From Clostridia bacterium (lineage in GTDB: Bacteria > Bacillota > Clostridia > Christensenellales > Borkfalkiaceae), in the NCBI GenBank assembly GCA_029055875.1, contig JAIDCJ010000017.1, positions 1 through 54,563 of the forward strand: 54,563 bases of DNA, written 5' to 3'. The notes under the pieces are model-generated. The model ran no database searches. It saw only the letters and a program-made list of their open reading frames with translations, and was not told the DNA's origin. Every line of letters starts with the position of its first letter. Within the stretch, counting starts at the first letter, position 1. Shown in pieces: positions 25,065 through 34,588 of this stretch. Made by a program: the position numbers and the translations under genes.

Positions 25065-26216
25065 TTAAACGCGCAGCTCCTCAAGCGTTGCAAGCGCTTC
25101 GTTTACAAGCCCCTCGATATCAAGTTTGCTCTCCTCTTCTTCAATGAAGGAGAGCTTTGGTTTAATTGCGGGGAAATCGGGAAGGAACACCGTACAGCAG
25201 TCCTCGAACGGCAGAACGGAAGTATCGTACGTGCCGATTTTTTTGGAACGCTCGATAATCTCATTCTTATCGAACCCCACGAGCGGACGAAGCACGGGAA
25301 GAGTAACGACCGCATTCGACGAAGTCATTCCCTCTATCGTCTGGCTTGCTACCTGCCCGAGACTCTCGCCCGTAATCAAACATTTTGCGTCCTTCTTTTT
25401 TGCAACCCTTTCGGCAATACGGAACATGAATCGGCGCAGCAGCGTCACGTTCAGCTCGGCAGCGCACTTTGCGTGTATCTCCTCCTGAATGTGCGTAACG
25501 CTCACCGTAGAGAGCTTTTCCGTTAAAGCATAGCGCGAAAGAAGCCTTGCAAGCTCCACAACCTTATCCTTTGCCTGTTCATTCGTATAGGGGTAGCTGT
25601 GGAAGTGAAGATACTCCACGTTCATTCCCCGCTTGGACATCATATATCCTGCTACAGGAGAATCAATTCCGCCGGAGATTAGAAGCAGCCCCTTCCCCGA
25701 AGTGCCTACGGGCATACCGCCCGCGCCTTCCAAAAATTTGCCGAACACAAGCGCTGTGCCGTTTTCACGCACGTCGATATAGACGTGGCTCTGCGGTTCG
25801 TGTACGTCCACCTTCAACGCATTATTATCACTAAGAATTCTTGCGCCCATTTCCGCGTTCATCTCCATAGAGGTGAGCGGATATTTTTTATCCGCGCGGT
25901 GGGTATCCACCTTGAAGGTGCCCGTCTTGGGTGCAACGATTTTTACCGCGCTGAAAATATCGTCCAAATTATTGGGCACGAGATACCCGAGCGAATAAGA
26001 ATGCACGCCGAACACACGGGCTACACGCGAAAGAATTTCGTCGATGCGTTCCGCATCGAAATTGGCAACGAGATACCGTCCGCTCGTACGGTGAAGCTCG
26101 TGACGGATTCCTTTGAGCGAACGCTCTAAATTCACGGTAAACACGCGCTCGAAATAGCCGCGGTTTTTCCCTTTCAAATGAATTTCCGCATAGCGGATAA
26201 TTACGACCTTTTCCAC
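25065..26216 (-). CDS. thiI: tRNA 4-thiouridine sulfurtransferase ThiI
   Basis: A 383-residue protein: N-terminal ferredoxin-like and THUMP domains (to about 165), then the PP-loop ATPase SGGIDSPVAGYMM near 180. There is no C-terminal rhodanese domain, as in many Firmicutes. It adenylates U8 of tRNA and adds sulfur supplied by a cysteine desulfurase, the gene immediately upstream (3-nt spacing). The start is GTG at 26216. Confidence 0.95.
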   Translation of the reverse strand: MEKVVIIRYAEIHLKGKNRGYFERVFTVNLERSLKGIRHELHRTSGRYLVANFDAERIDEILSRVARVFGVHSYSLGYLVPNNLDDIFSAVKIVAPKTGTFKVDTHRADKKYPLTSMEMNAEMGARILSDNNALKVDVHEPQSHVYIDVRENGTALVFGKFLEGAGGMPVGTSGKGLLLISGGIDSPVAGYMMSKRGMNVEYLHFHSYPYTNEQAKDKVVELARLLSRYALTEKLSTVSVTHIQEEIHAKCAAELNVTLLRRFMFRIAERVAKKKDAKCLITGESLGQVASQTIEGMTSSNAVVTLPVLRPLVGFDKNEIIERSKKIGTYDTSVLPFEDCCTVFLPDFPAIKPKLSFIEEEESKLDIEGLVNEALATLEELRV

Positions 26217-26218
26217 AG

Positions 26219-27352
26219 TTAGTTTAGCCTCTCCCTCATTTCTCTTGCCGCCGCATTCATTTCAAAAGCGGCCCGTTCGATTTCCCCCGCTGACGTTTGT
26301 GAAGAAAAACTTACCCTCAGCACGCCGTCCAACGTTTTTGCGCCGTACCCGCACGCCTCTATCACACGGCTGTGCGGCTTTTTGGAACTGCACGCACTTC
26401 CCGTGCCTACAACGACTCCCCTATCCCAAAGCATTCTTTGAAGCACTTCTCCGCGAAGCCCCGATGCCGAAACACATAGGATATACGGCGAACCATTCTC
26501 GGGCGAAATACGCTCGAAGAGCGGTTTTTCAAGAAGCGACCAGAGCTGTTCGCGATAGCTTTTTAAGCGCTCTTTATCTGCCACAAGCATTTGAAATTTC
26601 TCTTCTGCGGCGAAACGGAAGCACGCAATCCCGAAGGTGTTTTCCGTCCCGCTTCTCAAAGCACCCTCTTGCCCGCCTCCGTATAGAAAAGGCAAAAGAC
26701 TGCATTTCTTTCTTTTAATGAGTGCACCCGTCCCTTTGAGCGCACCGATTTTATGTGCGCTGATGCTGTATAAATCGATATCGCCCGTCAGCCTTACGGG
26801 AATTTTGCCATATGCCTGCACGCCGTCGCTATGAAAAACGACTCGCGGATTTTTTTCTTTCACGCGCCTTGCAAGCGAGAAAATATCGTTCACCGCGCCC
26901 GTTTCGTTATTTACGTGCACGACGGAAACAAAGCTCGTTTTCTCGTCTACAAGCTCAAGCAAAGCGTCCTCGTTCACGCTTCCGTCTTGATTCAAGGTTG
27001 CAAAGCGCGGCTCGACGCCGCGGGATTTAAGCTGTACGAAGCTCTCATACACCGCTGCGTGTTCCCCCGCCGTCGTTACGGCATTTCCGCGCCGCGCCGA
27101 GGAAAAAACAGCGTGGTTATCCGCCTCCGTTCCACCCGAAGTAAATATGAGGTCAAACTTATCCCCTGCAACAGGAGCAAGCACCGCCTGCCGAGCGGCT
27201 TTTAACGCGCGCGCGGCCTCGTCGCCGCCGCGATACCTTGCGGAGGGATTATAATAATTTTCCGTTATAAATTCGTTCGCGCGGGAAACCGCCCCTGAAT
27301 TGGGGCGGGTTGTTGCCGCATTGTCGAGATAAATCATCGTTGTTTCTTTCAT
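26219..27352 (-). CDS. Cysteine desulfurase (NifS/IscS-like)
   Basis: A 377-residue PLP enzyme: IYLDNAATTRPN at the N-terminus, FTSGGTEADNHAV, the PLP lysine in SAHKIGALKGTGALI, and the catalytic Cys loop GTGSACSSKKPHSRV. It extracts sulfur from Cys as a protein persulfide. Its place directly before thiI suggests that it is the sulfur donor for tRNA thiolation. The ATG 27352 and a second ATG at 27337 both lack a Shine-Dalgarno sequence; translation may depend on coupling with the upstream carB-dapF gene. Confidence 0.93.
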   Translation of the reverse strand: MKETTMIYLDNAATTRPNSGAVSRANEFITENYYNPSARYRGGDEAARALKAARQAVLAPVAGDKFDLIFTSGGTEADNHAVFSSARRGNAVTTAGEHAAVYESFVQLKSRGVEPRFATLNQDGSVNEDALLELVDEKTSFVSVVHVNNETGAVNDIFSLARRVKEKNPRVVFHSDGVQAYGKIPVRLTGDIDLYSISAHKIGALKGTGALIKRKKCSLLPFLYGGGQEGALRSGTENTFGIACFRFAAEEKFQMLVADKERLKSYREQLWSLLEKPLFERISPENGSPYILCVSASGLRGEVLQRMLWDRGVVVGTGSACSSKKPHSRVIEACGYGAKTLDGVLRVSFSSQTSAGEIERAAFEMNAAAREMRERLN

Positions 27353-27362
27353 TCGGGCCAGT

Positions 27363-30300
27363 TTAGAATTCTACTTTGCCCTCATACACCTTCATAACGT
27401 TGCCTGCGAGCGTTACCGAGCCGTTTGATTTATATTTTACAATCAAATCACCGCCGAGCACTTTTACGGTGATATCGGTATCCGTCTTGCAATAGCCGTT
27501 GAGCACCGCTGCAACCGCAGCCGCCCCCGCGCCCGTGCCGCAAGCGAGCGTTGCACCGTTTCCGCGCTCCCATACGCGCATTTTAAGCGTGCTCTCGTTG
27601 ACGACGCGGATAAACTCCACGTTCGTTTTATTGGGGAAATATGCGCTGTTCTCAATCTTCGGGCCGAGCGTTTCTACGGGAATATCGTCCACCTTGTCGC
27701 AGAATATGACGCAGTGCGGGTTCCCGAGGTTGACGAGCGTCACCTTATATTCCTTGCCGTCAATTTCCATCGTCTGACCGATGATGCGCTCGCCCTTCCA
27801 AACCGAGGGAATCTGTTCGCCGGAAAGCTCCGCTTTGCCTAAATTTACGCTCGCGCTGGTCACCGTTCCGCCGAAGGAATATACCTTTACTTCCTTGATG
27901 CCGCTCATGGTTTCAATGCTCATACACGGCTTGGGAACGATTCCCTTTTCATAGAGATATTTTCCCACGCAGCGAATTGCATTGCCTGCCATGAGCCCTT
28001 CCGTACCGTCCTGATTGTAGATACGCATTTTCGCGTCTGCAATGTCCGATTTTCCCATGATAACGATGCCGTCTCCGCCGATTCCGTAGTGGCGGTTGAC
28101 GAAGTTTACCGCAAGCGATTCGGGACAGGTGATTTTCCCTTCCATATCCTCGAAATAGATATAGTCGTTTCCGCACGCCTGCATTTTCGTGAAGCCTATC
28201 TCCGTGCGCTTGGTACGCAGGTTATTGATATCCACAAGCTCGGTATTGTATTCCGTGAACTTGCTTGCAATGATATCGCAGAGTGCATTCGCCGTATCGA
28301 GCGAGGTAAGCACGGTAATGCCGAGCAGAATTGCATGGTGGTGAAGCTCGATATAGTCCGCAATAGAATCGACGTCCGTTTTACCCGTATAGATAATGTA
28401 GTCGATTTTACCCTCGTCCATGAGCTTCGAGACCTGCTTGGTTGCTTTCAAGCGGTCAACGATTGTCACGTCGATTCCGAGGTCGGAAATGACTTCTGCC
28501 GTGCCCGCCGTGGCATAGAGGTTACAACCGAGGTCGGCAAACTTCTTTGCAATGGAAACGATCTCGAACTTATCCTGATCGTTGACGGTGAAGTACACGC
28601 CGACAGGCTTTTCCTTCGTCGGGTGGCACATCTTAAAGCCCGCAGATACGAGCCCCTTAAAGAGCGCCTCCTCTATCGTCTTGCCGATACCGAGCACTTC
28701 GCCCGTTGACTTCATTTCGGGCCCCAACTGCGAGTTGACGTCATTGAGCTTCTCAAAGCTGAATACGGGCACCTTCACGGCAACGTAGGGAGAATTGGGA
28801 TACAGCCCCGTACCGAAACCGAGTTTTTTAAGCTTCGCGCCTGCCATAATTTTGGTAGCAAGCTCCACCATCGGCACACCCGTCACCTTTGAAATATAGG
28901 GAATGGTACGCGACGCGCGGGGATTGACCTCGATTACGTAGAGCTGGTTCTGATAGATAAGATACTGAATATTGATAAGCCCTTTCGTTTTGAGGCTGAG
29001 CGCAAGCTTGGTGGAAATATCCACAATATTTTTGAGCATGGCGTCACTCAAATGATACGGCGGATAAACCGCAATAGAGTCGCCCGAGTGCACGCCTGCG
29101 CGCTCGATATGCTGCATGATACCGGGAATGAGCACGTCTACGCCGTCAGAAATGGCGTCTACCTCGAGCTCCGTACCCATGAGGTATTTATCGCAGAGCA
29201 CGGGGTTTTCGATATGCTGCGCCAAAATGACGTCCATATAGCGGGAAATATCGTTCTCGGTGAATGCAATCGTCATGTTCTGACCGCCGATAACATAGGA
29301 CGGACGAAGAAGCACGGGATAGCCGAGCTTTTCAGCCGCTTGAATCGCTTCCACTTTCGTCATGACGGTGAGCCCCTTCGGACGCGCAATATGGAACTGT
29401 TCCAAAAGCTCGTCGAAGCGTTCTCTATCCTCCGCCATATCTACGCTGTCCGCGCTCGTACCCAAAATGCGCACGCCCTTCTTTGCAAGATAGCCGCAGA
29501 GCTTGATTGCCGTCTGACCGCCGAACGTGATAACCACGCCGTACGGTTTTTCCACGTCGATTACGTTCTGCACGTCTTCGGGCGTGAGGGATTCAAAATA
29601 GAGCCTGTCCGCAGTATCGAAGTCGGTAGATACCGTTTCGGGGTTGTTGTTGATAATAATAACTTCGTAGCCGAGCTGCTTGAGCGTCCATACACAATGC
29701 ACGGACGAATAATCAAACTCGATGCCCTGACCGATTCTGATAGGTCCGGAGCCGATTACAATGACACGCTTCTTGGTGCTCTGCTTTACAAAGGGAAGAG
29801 CCTCGTCGTGCGTAATATCGTCGTATGTAGAATAGAAATAAGGCGTTTGCGCCGAGAACTCCGCAGCGCAGGTATCAACCATTTTGAAGCAAGCACGGCG
29901 GTGTTTGGGAATGCTACCGCACAGCTGTTCGAGCGATTTATCGGTAAAACCGAGCCGCTTGCCCTCGTCGTATTCGGCGCGGGTGAGCGCTCTGCCCCCT
30001 ACCTTCTTCTCGTAATTTACAAGGTTTTCAAGCTTACTCAAAAACCAACGATCGATTTTTGTAATGTTAAAAATTTCCTCTTTCGTGATGCCCGCTTTCA
30101 ACGAAGCGTACACGGCAAATAACCGCTCGTCCGTCGTCTTGTAGAGCTCTTCATGGAGTTCCTCTTTCGAGAGCTTTACAAACTTGGGGTGATTCAGCGT
30201 ATCGAGAGAAATCTCCGCGCCGCGCACCGCTTTCATGATAGCCTGCTCGAAGGAAGAGCCGATTGCCATGACCTCGCCCGTCGCCTTCATGCGCGATCCA

Positions 30301-31415
30301 AGCGTTCTGCCTGCATAGAGGAATTTATCGAACGGCCACTTGGGAAGCTTGACGACCACGTAGTCGAGCGCGGGCTCGAAGCAAGCGTAGGTCTTGCCCG
30401 TGACGTCGTTCTTGATTTCGTCAAGCGTATAGCCGAGTGCAATTTTGGTTGCAACCTTTGCGATTGGGTATCCCGTAGCCTTACTAGCTAAGGCGGAAGA
30501 GCGCGAAACGCGCGGGTTCACTTCGATAACCGCATATTCAAAGCTATCGGGATTGAGCGCAAACTGACAGTTACAGCCTCCCTCGATACCGAGCTCAGTA
30601 ATAATATCGAGCGAAGCAGTACGGAGCATTTGATACTCTTTATCCGAAAGCGTGACCGCAGGCGCAATGACGATAGAGTCGCCCGTGTGCACGCCGACGG
30701 GATCGAAGTTTTCCATAGAGCAGACGGTGAGTACGTTGCCCGCGCCGTCACGCAAAACCTCGAATTCAATTTCTTTCCAGCCACCGATATATTTTTCGAT
30801 TAAGACCTGCGTAATGGGCGAAAGCATGAGCCCGTTATGAGAGATGAGGCGAAGCTCCTCTTCGTCTTTTGCAACTCCCCCGCCCGCGCCGCCGAGCGTG
30901 AACGCAGGACGCACGATAACGGGATAACCGAGCCGCTCGGCAATCGCAACGCATTCGTCCTCGGTATAAGCAACGTCCGAAGGCACGACGGGCTGGTGGA
31001 GCCTTTTCATGGTTTCCTTGAACAGCTCTCTGTCCTCTGCCCTGTCGATTGCGTCAAGCTTCGTTCCGATAAGCTTCACGCCCCACTCGTCAAGAAAGCC
31101 CGATTTTGCGAGCTTACAGCCCATGGTAAGCCCCGTCTGTCCGCCGAGCGAAGCAAGGAGTGAGTCGGGGCGTTCTTTAATAATGATTCTCTTTAAGCTG
31201 TCTTCCGTCAAGGGTTCGAGATAAATCTCGTCCGCAAGCATTTTATCCGTCATAATGGTTGCGGGGTTGGAGTTGCAGAGCACGACGTTGACGCCCGCGT
31301 CTTTCAGAACACGGCAAGCCTGCGCGCCTGCGTAGTCGAACTCCGCTGCCTGACCGATGACGATAGGCCCCGAGCCGATGACCAATACTTTTTTGATATC
31401 GCTTCTCTTCGGCAT
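27363..31415 (-). CDS. carB: Carbamoyl phosphate synthase large subunit fused to a DapF-like domain
   Basis: One uninterrupted 1350-residue frame. Residues 1 to about 1065 are a full CarB: two ATP-grasp halves (VLVIGSGPIVIGQAAEFDYAG and VIVIGSGPIRIGQGIEFDYS) and an MGS-like allosteric domain. Residues from about 1072 to 1350 are a complete DapF-fold domain (FTKMQACGNDYIYFE...LACGTGAGAAAVAAV). In that domain the first catalytic Cys is replaced: the usual MCGNGIRC reads MAGNAIRC with Ala1143, while the second Cys (Cys1292) is present. An intact DapF is encoded at 50586-51425. CarB makes carbamoyl phosphate for Arg and pyrimidines. The role of the fused domain is unknown. It starts 1 nt after carA stops. 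Confidence 0.95.
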   Translation of the reverse strand: MPKRSDIKKVLVIGSGPIVIGQAAEFDYAGAQACRVLKDAGVNVVLCNSNPATIMTDKMLADEIYLEPLTEDSLKRIIIKERPDSLLASLGGQTGLTMGCKLAKSGFLDEWGVKLIGTKLDAIDRAEDRELFKETMKRLHQPVVPSDVAYTEDECVAIAERLGYPVIVRPAFTLGGAGGGVAKDEEELRLISHNGLMLSPITQVLIEKYIGGWKEIEFEVLRDGAGNVLTVCSMENFDPVGVHTGDSIVIAPAVTLSDKEYQMLRTASLDIITELGIEGGCNCQFALNPDSFEYAVIEVNPRVSRSSALASKATGYPIAKVATKIALGYTLDEIKNDVTGKTYACFEPALDYVVVKLPKWPFDKFLYAGRTLGSRMKATGEVMAIGSSFEQAIMKAVRGAEISLDTLNHPKFVKLSKEELHEELYKTTDERLFAVYASLKAGITKEEIFNITKIDRWFLSKLENLVNYEKKVGGRALTRAEYDEGKRLGFTDKSLEQLCGSIPKHRRACFKMVDTCAAEFSAQTPYFYSTYDDITHDEALPFVKQSTKKRVIVIGSGPIRIGQGIEFDYSSVHCVWTLKQLGYEVIIINNNPETVSTDFDTADRLYFESLTPEDVQNVIDVEKPYGVVITFGGQTAIKLCGYLAKKGVRILGTSADSVDMAEDRERFDELLEQFHIARPKGLTVMTKVEAIQAAEKLGYPVLLRPSYVIGGQNMTIAFTENDISRYMDVILAQHIENPVLCDKYLMGTELEVDAISDGVDVLIPGIMQHIERAGVHSGDSIAVYPPYHLSDAMLKNIVDISTKLALSLKTKGLINIQYLIYQNQLYVIEVNPRASRTIPYISKVTGVPMVELATKIMAGAKLKKLGFGTGLYPNSPYVAVKVPVFSFEKLNDVNSQLGPEMKSTGEVLGIGKTIEEALFKGLVSAGFKMCHPTKEKPVGVYFTVNDQDKFEIVSIAKKFADLGCNLYATAGTAEVISDLGIDVTIVDRLKATKQVSKLMDEGKIDYIIYTGKTDVDSIADYIELHHHAILLGITVLTSLDTANALCDIIASKFTEYNTELVDINNLRTKRTEIGFTKMQACGNDYIYFEDMEGKITCPESLAVNFVNRHYGIGGDGIVIMGKSDIADAKMRIYNQDGTEGLMAGNAIRCVGKYLYEKGIVPKPCMSIETMSGIKEVKVYSFGGTVTSASVNLGKAELSGEQIPSVWKGERIIGQTMEIDGKEYKVTLVNLGNPHCVIFCDKVDDIPVETLGPKIENSAYFPNKTNVEFIRVVNESTLKMRVWERGNGATLACGTGAGAAAVAAVLNGYCKTDTDITVKVLGGDLIVKYKSNGSVTLAGNVMKVYEGKVEF

Positions 31416-31416
31416 A

Positions 31417-32478
31417 TTATTTCTCCTTCTTCATGCGCGCAAGGAATTCATCGAACAAATAATTTGCGTCATGCGGGCCGCCGCACGCTTCGGGGTGAAA
31501 CTGTACGGTGAATGCGTTCATTTCGGGATAGTCCATTCCCTCACAGGTGCCGTCGTTCGCGTTGATAAAACTGAGCGTGCCGACGGGCAGAGAATCGCTC
31601 ACCACTTCGTAGCCGTGGTTCTGCGACGATATAAACACCCTACCCGTAGAAAGCTGTTTTACAGGCTGATTGGAACCGCGGTGACCGTATTTCATTTTAC
31701 GCGTCTTCCCGCCCATGGCGAGCGCAAAGAGCTGATGTCCGAGACAGATTCCGAAAATCGGTTTCTTGCCCGCAAGTTTTTTCAAATTTTCGATAATTTC
31801 GGTATTCTCGGCAGGATCGCCGGGGCCGTTGGCAAGCATAATGCCGTCGGGGTTTAATTTCAAAGTTTCCTCGGCGGAAAAGTTTGCGGGCACGATTGTA
31901 ACGCGGCAACCGCGCTTTATAAGCTCGCGCTCGATATTTTGTTTTGCGCCGAAATCGTAGAGTACGACGTTGGGGCCGTCCTCTTTCCCCTCTGTGATAA
32001 TTTTATCCGTCGTAACAGAGCGTACCGCGTCCTTTACTCGATATGCGTTCAGCTTCGTAAAATCTTTGAGCGGCTTAAAAGTGATTGCCGCGTTCATAAC
32101 GCCCGCCTCACGGACGATTCGGGTAAGCTCACGCGTATCGATTCCGTAAACCGCGGGAATCCCCTGCTCTTTCAAGTAATCCCCGAGCGTACCTTTGCTG
32201 CGAAAGTTGGAGGGCGCGTCGCACTTTTCACGCACGACGTAACCCGTGATCCAGCTTTTTTTGCTCTCGAAATCTTCGGGAATCATGCCGTAATTTCCGA
32301 TCAGCGGGAAGGTCTGCGTGACGATTTGTCCGTAGTAGCTGGGGTCCGTGAGCGTTTCGATATAACCCGTCATACCCGTAGTGAACACGAGCTCGCCGAT
32401 TACTTCCTTTTCCGCGCCGAAAGAATATCCCTCAAACACCTTGCCGTTTTGCAGTGTGAGGAAAACTTTTTTATCCAT
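31417..32478 (-). CDS. carA: Carbamoyl phosphate synthase small subunit
   Basis: A 353-residue glutamine amidotransferase subunit: N-terminal CPSase domain (LTLQNGKVFEGYSFGAEKEV) and a class I GATase domain with nucleophile Cys in GICLGHQLFALAMGG and the His/Glu of VQFHPEACGGPHD. It supplies ammonia to CarB. AGAGG precedes the ATG; argF ends 17 nt upstream. Confidence 0.97.
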   Translation of the reverse strand: MDKKVFLTLQNGKVFEGYSFGAEKEVIGELVFTTGMTGYIETLTDPSYYGQIVTQTFPLIGNYGMIPEDFESKKSWITGYVVREKCDAPSNFRSKGTLGDYLKEQGIPAVYGIDTRELTRIVREAGVMNAAITFKPLKDFTKLNAYRVKDAVRSVTTDKIITEGKEDGPNVVLYDFGAKQNIERELIKRGCRVTIVPANFSAEETLKLNPDGIMLANGPGDPAENTEIIENLKKLAGKKPIFGICLGHQLFALAMGGKTRKMKYGHRGSNQPVKQLSTGRVFISSQNHGYEVVSDSLPVGTLSFINANDGTCEGMDYPEMNAFTVQFHPEACGGPHDANYLFDEFLARMKKEK

Positions 32479-32495
32479 TTATAACCTCTTCGGTT

Positions 32496-33398
32496 TTATT
32501 TCAACAACTTGCAAAGCACTGCTTTTTGCGCGTGCAGACGGTTCTCCGCCTCGTCGAAAATTTCGTCGGCGTGCGCTTCAAATACGTCCGCCGTAATCTC
32601 TTCGCCGCGGTGTGCAGGCAGACAATGCAAAACCATTGCGTCCTTTTTAGCGGCTTTCATGATTTTTTCGTTTACCTGATAGCCCTTGAATACTGCCTCG
32701 CGTTTCGCCTTCTCCTCTTCCTGACCCATGGAAGCCCATACGTCGGTAAGAATGACGTCGGCATCTTTTGCAGCCTCTTCCACACTCTCGGTCATGAGGA
32801 ACTCGCCCTCTTTCTTCGCCCACTTCATAAGCTCACCGTCGGGCTCGTAGCCCTTGGGGCAAGCGATTGCAAAGCTCATTTGCGTCTTAATAGCGCCCAC
32901 CATAAGGGAGTTCGCCATGTTGTTTCCGTCGCCGATAAAGCACATTTTAAGCCCCTTAAACGAGCCCTTGCGCTCACGAATGGTCATGAGGTCAGCAAGC
33001 ACCTGACAGGGGTGGCAGTAATCGGTAAGACCGTTGATAACGGGAATGGAGCCGAATTTCGCAAGATCCTCCACTTCCTTTTGCTCGAAGGTGCGAATCA
33101 TGATACCGTCGAGATAGCGCGAAAGCACGCGAGCGGTGTCCTCTACGGGCTCGCCGCGTCCGATCTGCAAATCGCGGTTGGAAAGGAAGAGCGCATACCC
33201 GCCGAGCTCATACATACCCGTTTCAAAGGAAACGCGCGTGCGGGTGGAAGATTTCTGGAAAATCATACCCAGCTTTTTGCCTTTCAGATATTCGCCGAAT
33301 ACGCCGTTCTTGCGCTCGTATTTGAGCTGATCGGCAAGATTGAGTACGGAGAGAATTTCCTCGCGCGATAAATCCATGAGTTTTAATAAGTGTTTCAT
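32496..33398 (-). CDS. argF: Ornithine carbamoyltransferase
   Basis: A 300-residue transcarbamylase with the carbamoyl phosphate motif SSTRTRVSFE, HPCQVLADL and the ornithine loop HCLPAHRGEE. It converts ornithine and carbamoyl phosphate to citrulline. It overlaps the argD stop by 4 nt and directly precedes carA, matching substrate flow. Confidence 0.97.
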   Translation of the reverse strand: MKHLLKLMDLSREEILSVLNLADQLKYERKNGVFGEYLKGKKLGMIFQKSSTRTRVSFETGMYELGGYALFLSNRDLQIGRGEPVEDTARVLSRYLDGIMIRTFEQKEVEDLAKFGSIPVINGLTDYCHPCQVLADLMTIRERKGSFKGLKMCFIGDGNNMANSLMVGAIKTQMSFAIACPKGYEPDGELMKWAKKEGEFLMTESVEEAAKDADVILTDVWASMGQEEEKAKREAVFKGYQVNEKIMKAAKKDAMVLHCLPAHRGEEITADVFEAHADEIFDEAENRLHAQKAVLCKLLK

Positions 33399-34555
33399 TT
33401 TAATACCTCTTTCAGGACGGAAAGTCCTTCGTCTATTTCATTTTTCGTGATGTTGAGTGGCGGGAGAAGCCGTACGCGCGTGTGCGCCGTGAGCACCAAA
33501 AGTCCGCGCTTTAAGCATTCATTTGCAACTTCTTTTGCGGGTTTTTCCGTTTCGAGCCCGATCATGAGCCCCATACCGGTGACCGCTTTCACGCCGTCTA
33601 TCGTGCGGAGCTTTGCGCGCATATAATCGCTCTTACCCTGCACTTCGAGTAAGAACTCATCGGTGAGGCGGGAGATAACGTTCACCGCGCCCGCACAGCA
33701 CACGGGGTTGCCGCCGAACGTAGAACCGTGGTCGCCTGCGGAAAAGACGTGCTCCGTCTTTTCAAAGAACAGGCACGCGCCGAGCGGCAAGCCGCCTGCA
33801 ATGCCCTTTGCGGTCGTTACCAAATCGGGAGAAATACCGAAATGCTCGTAGGCGTGGAACTTGCCCGTTCTGCCGTTACCCGTTTGCACTTCGTCTACGA
33901 TAAGAAGAACGTCCTGCTCTTTGCAGAATTTTTCAAGTGCTTTTACGAACTCCGCATTGAGTGCGGTAACGCCGCTCTCGCCCTGCACGGGTTCAATTAC
34001 GACGGCGCACGCGCCCTTCGCTTCCTTGCGTACGCTTTCGATATTCGCGTCCACGCTGACGACGTCCCCGACAAACGGATGGAAATATCGATGGAAAACG
34101 TCTTGCCCCGTAGCGGTGAGCGTGAAGAGCGTTCTGCCGTGGAAGCTGTTTTTCAGCGAGATGATTTTGCTTCTTCCCGCGCCGTATTTATCGTAAGAAT
34201 ATTTTCTTGCCGCCTTGAACGCGCACTCGTTCGCCTCCGCGCCCGAGTTACCGAAAAACACCCTTTTCGCACCCGTGCGCTTGCACAGAAGCTCCATAAG
34301 CCTTGCCTGCGGCTCGACGTAGTAAAGATTGCTCGTGTGCTGAATTTTACCAAGCTGGTCGATAACTGCACTTTTCCACTCCTCGTCGTTCACGCCGAAA
34401 ATATTGACGGCAATGCCCGCGCCGAAGTCGATATAGCGTTTGCCCTCGGTATCAACAAGCGTTGCGCCCTGACCGCCCGCAAGTGCGACAGGAAAACGCG
34501 AAAAGGTTTCCGCACCGTATTGACTGTCTAACTTTTTTATCTCTTCAAAATTCAT
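33395..34555 (-). CDS. argD: Acetylornithine aminotransferase
   Basis: A 386-residue class III PLP aminotransferase: FFGNSGAEANECAFKAARKYS, VIEPVQGESGV, LLIVDEVQTGNGRTGK, and the PLP lysine in TAKGIAGGLPLGA. The start was set to ATG 34555, which has GAGGAG at 4-5 nt; four extra upstream residues are dropped. It may also serve in lysine synthesis, but DapL in this window makes that unnecessary. Confidence 0.96.
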   Translation of the reverse strand: MNFEEIKKLDSQYGAETFSRFPVALAGGQGATLVDTEGKRYIDFGAGIAVNIFGVNDEEWKSAVIDQLGKIQHTSNLYYVEPQARLMELLCKRTGAKRVFFGNSGAEANECAFKAARKYSYDKYGAGRSKIISLKNSFHGRTLFTLTATGQDVFHRYFHPFVGDVVSVDANIESVRKEAKGACAVVIEPVQGESGVTALNAEFVKALEKFCKEQDVLLIVDEVQTGNGRTGKFHAYEHFGISPDLVTTAKGIAGGLPLGACLFFEKTEHVFSAGDHGSTFGGNPVCCAGAVNVISRLTDEFLLEVQGKSDYMRAKLRTIDGVKAVTGMGLMIGLETEKPAKEVANECLKRGLLVLTAHTRVRLLPPLNITKNEIDEGLSVLKEVLK

Positions 34556-34588
34556 GGTTCTCCTCATAGAAAAAGTGACCTTAAAAAA

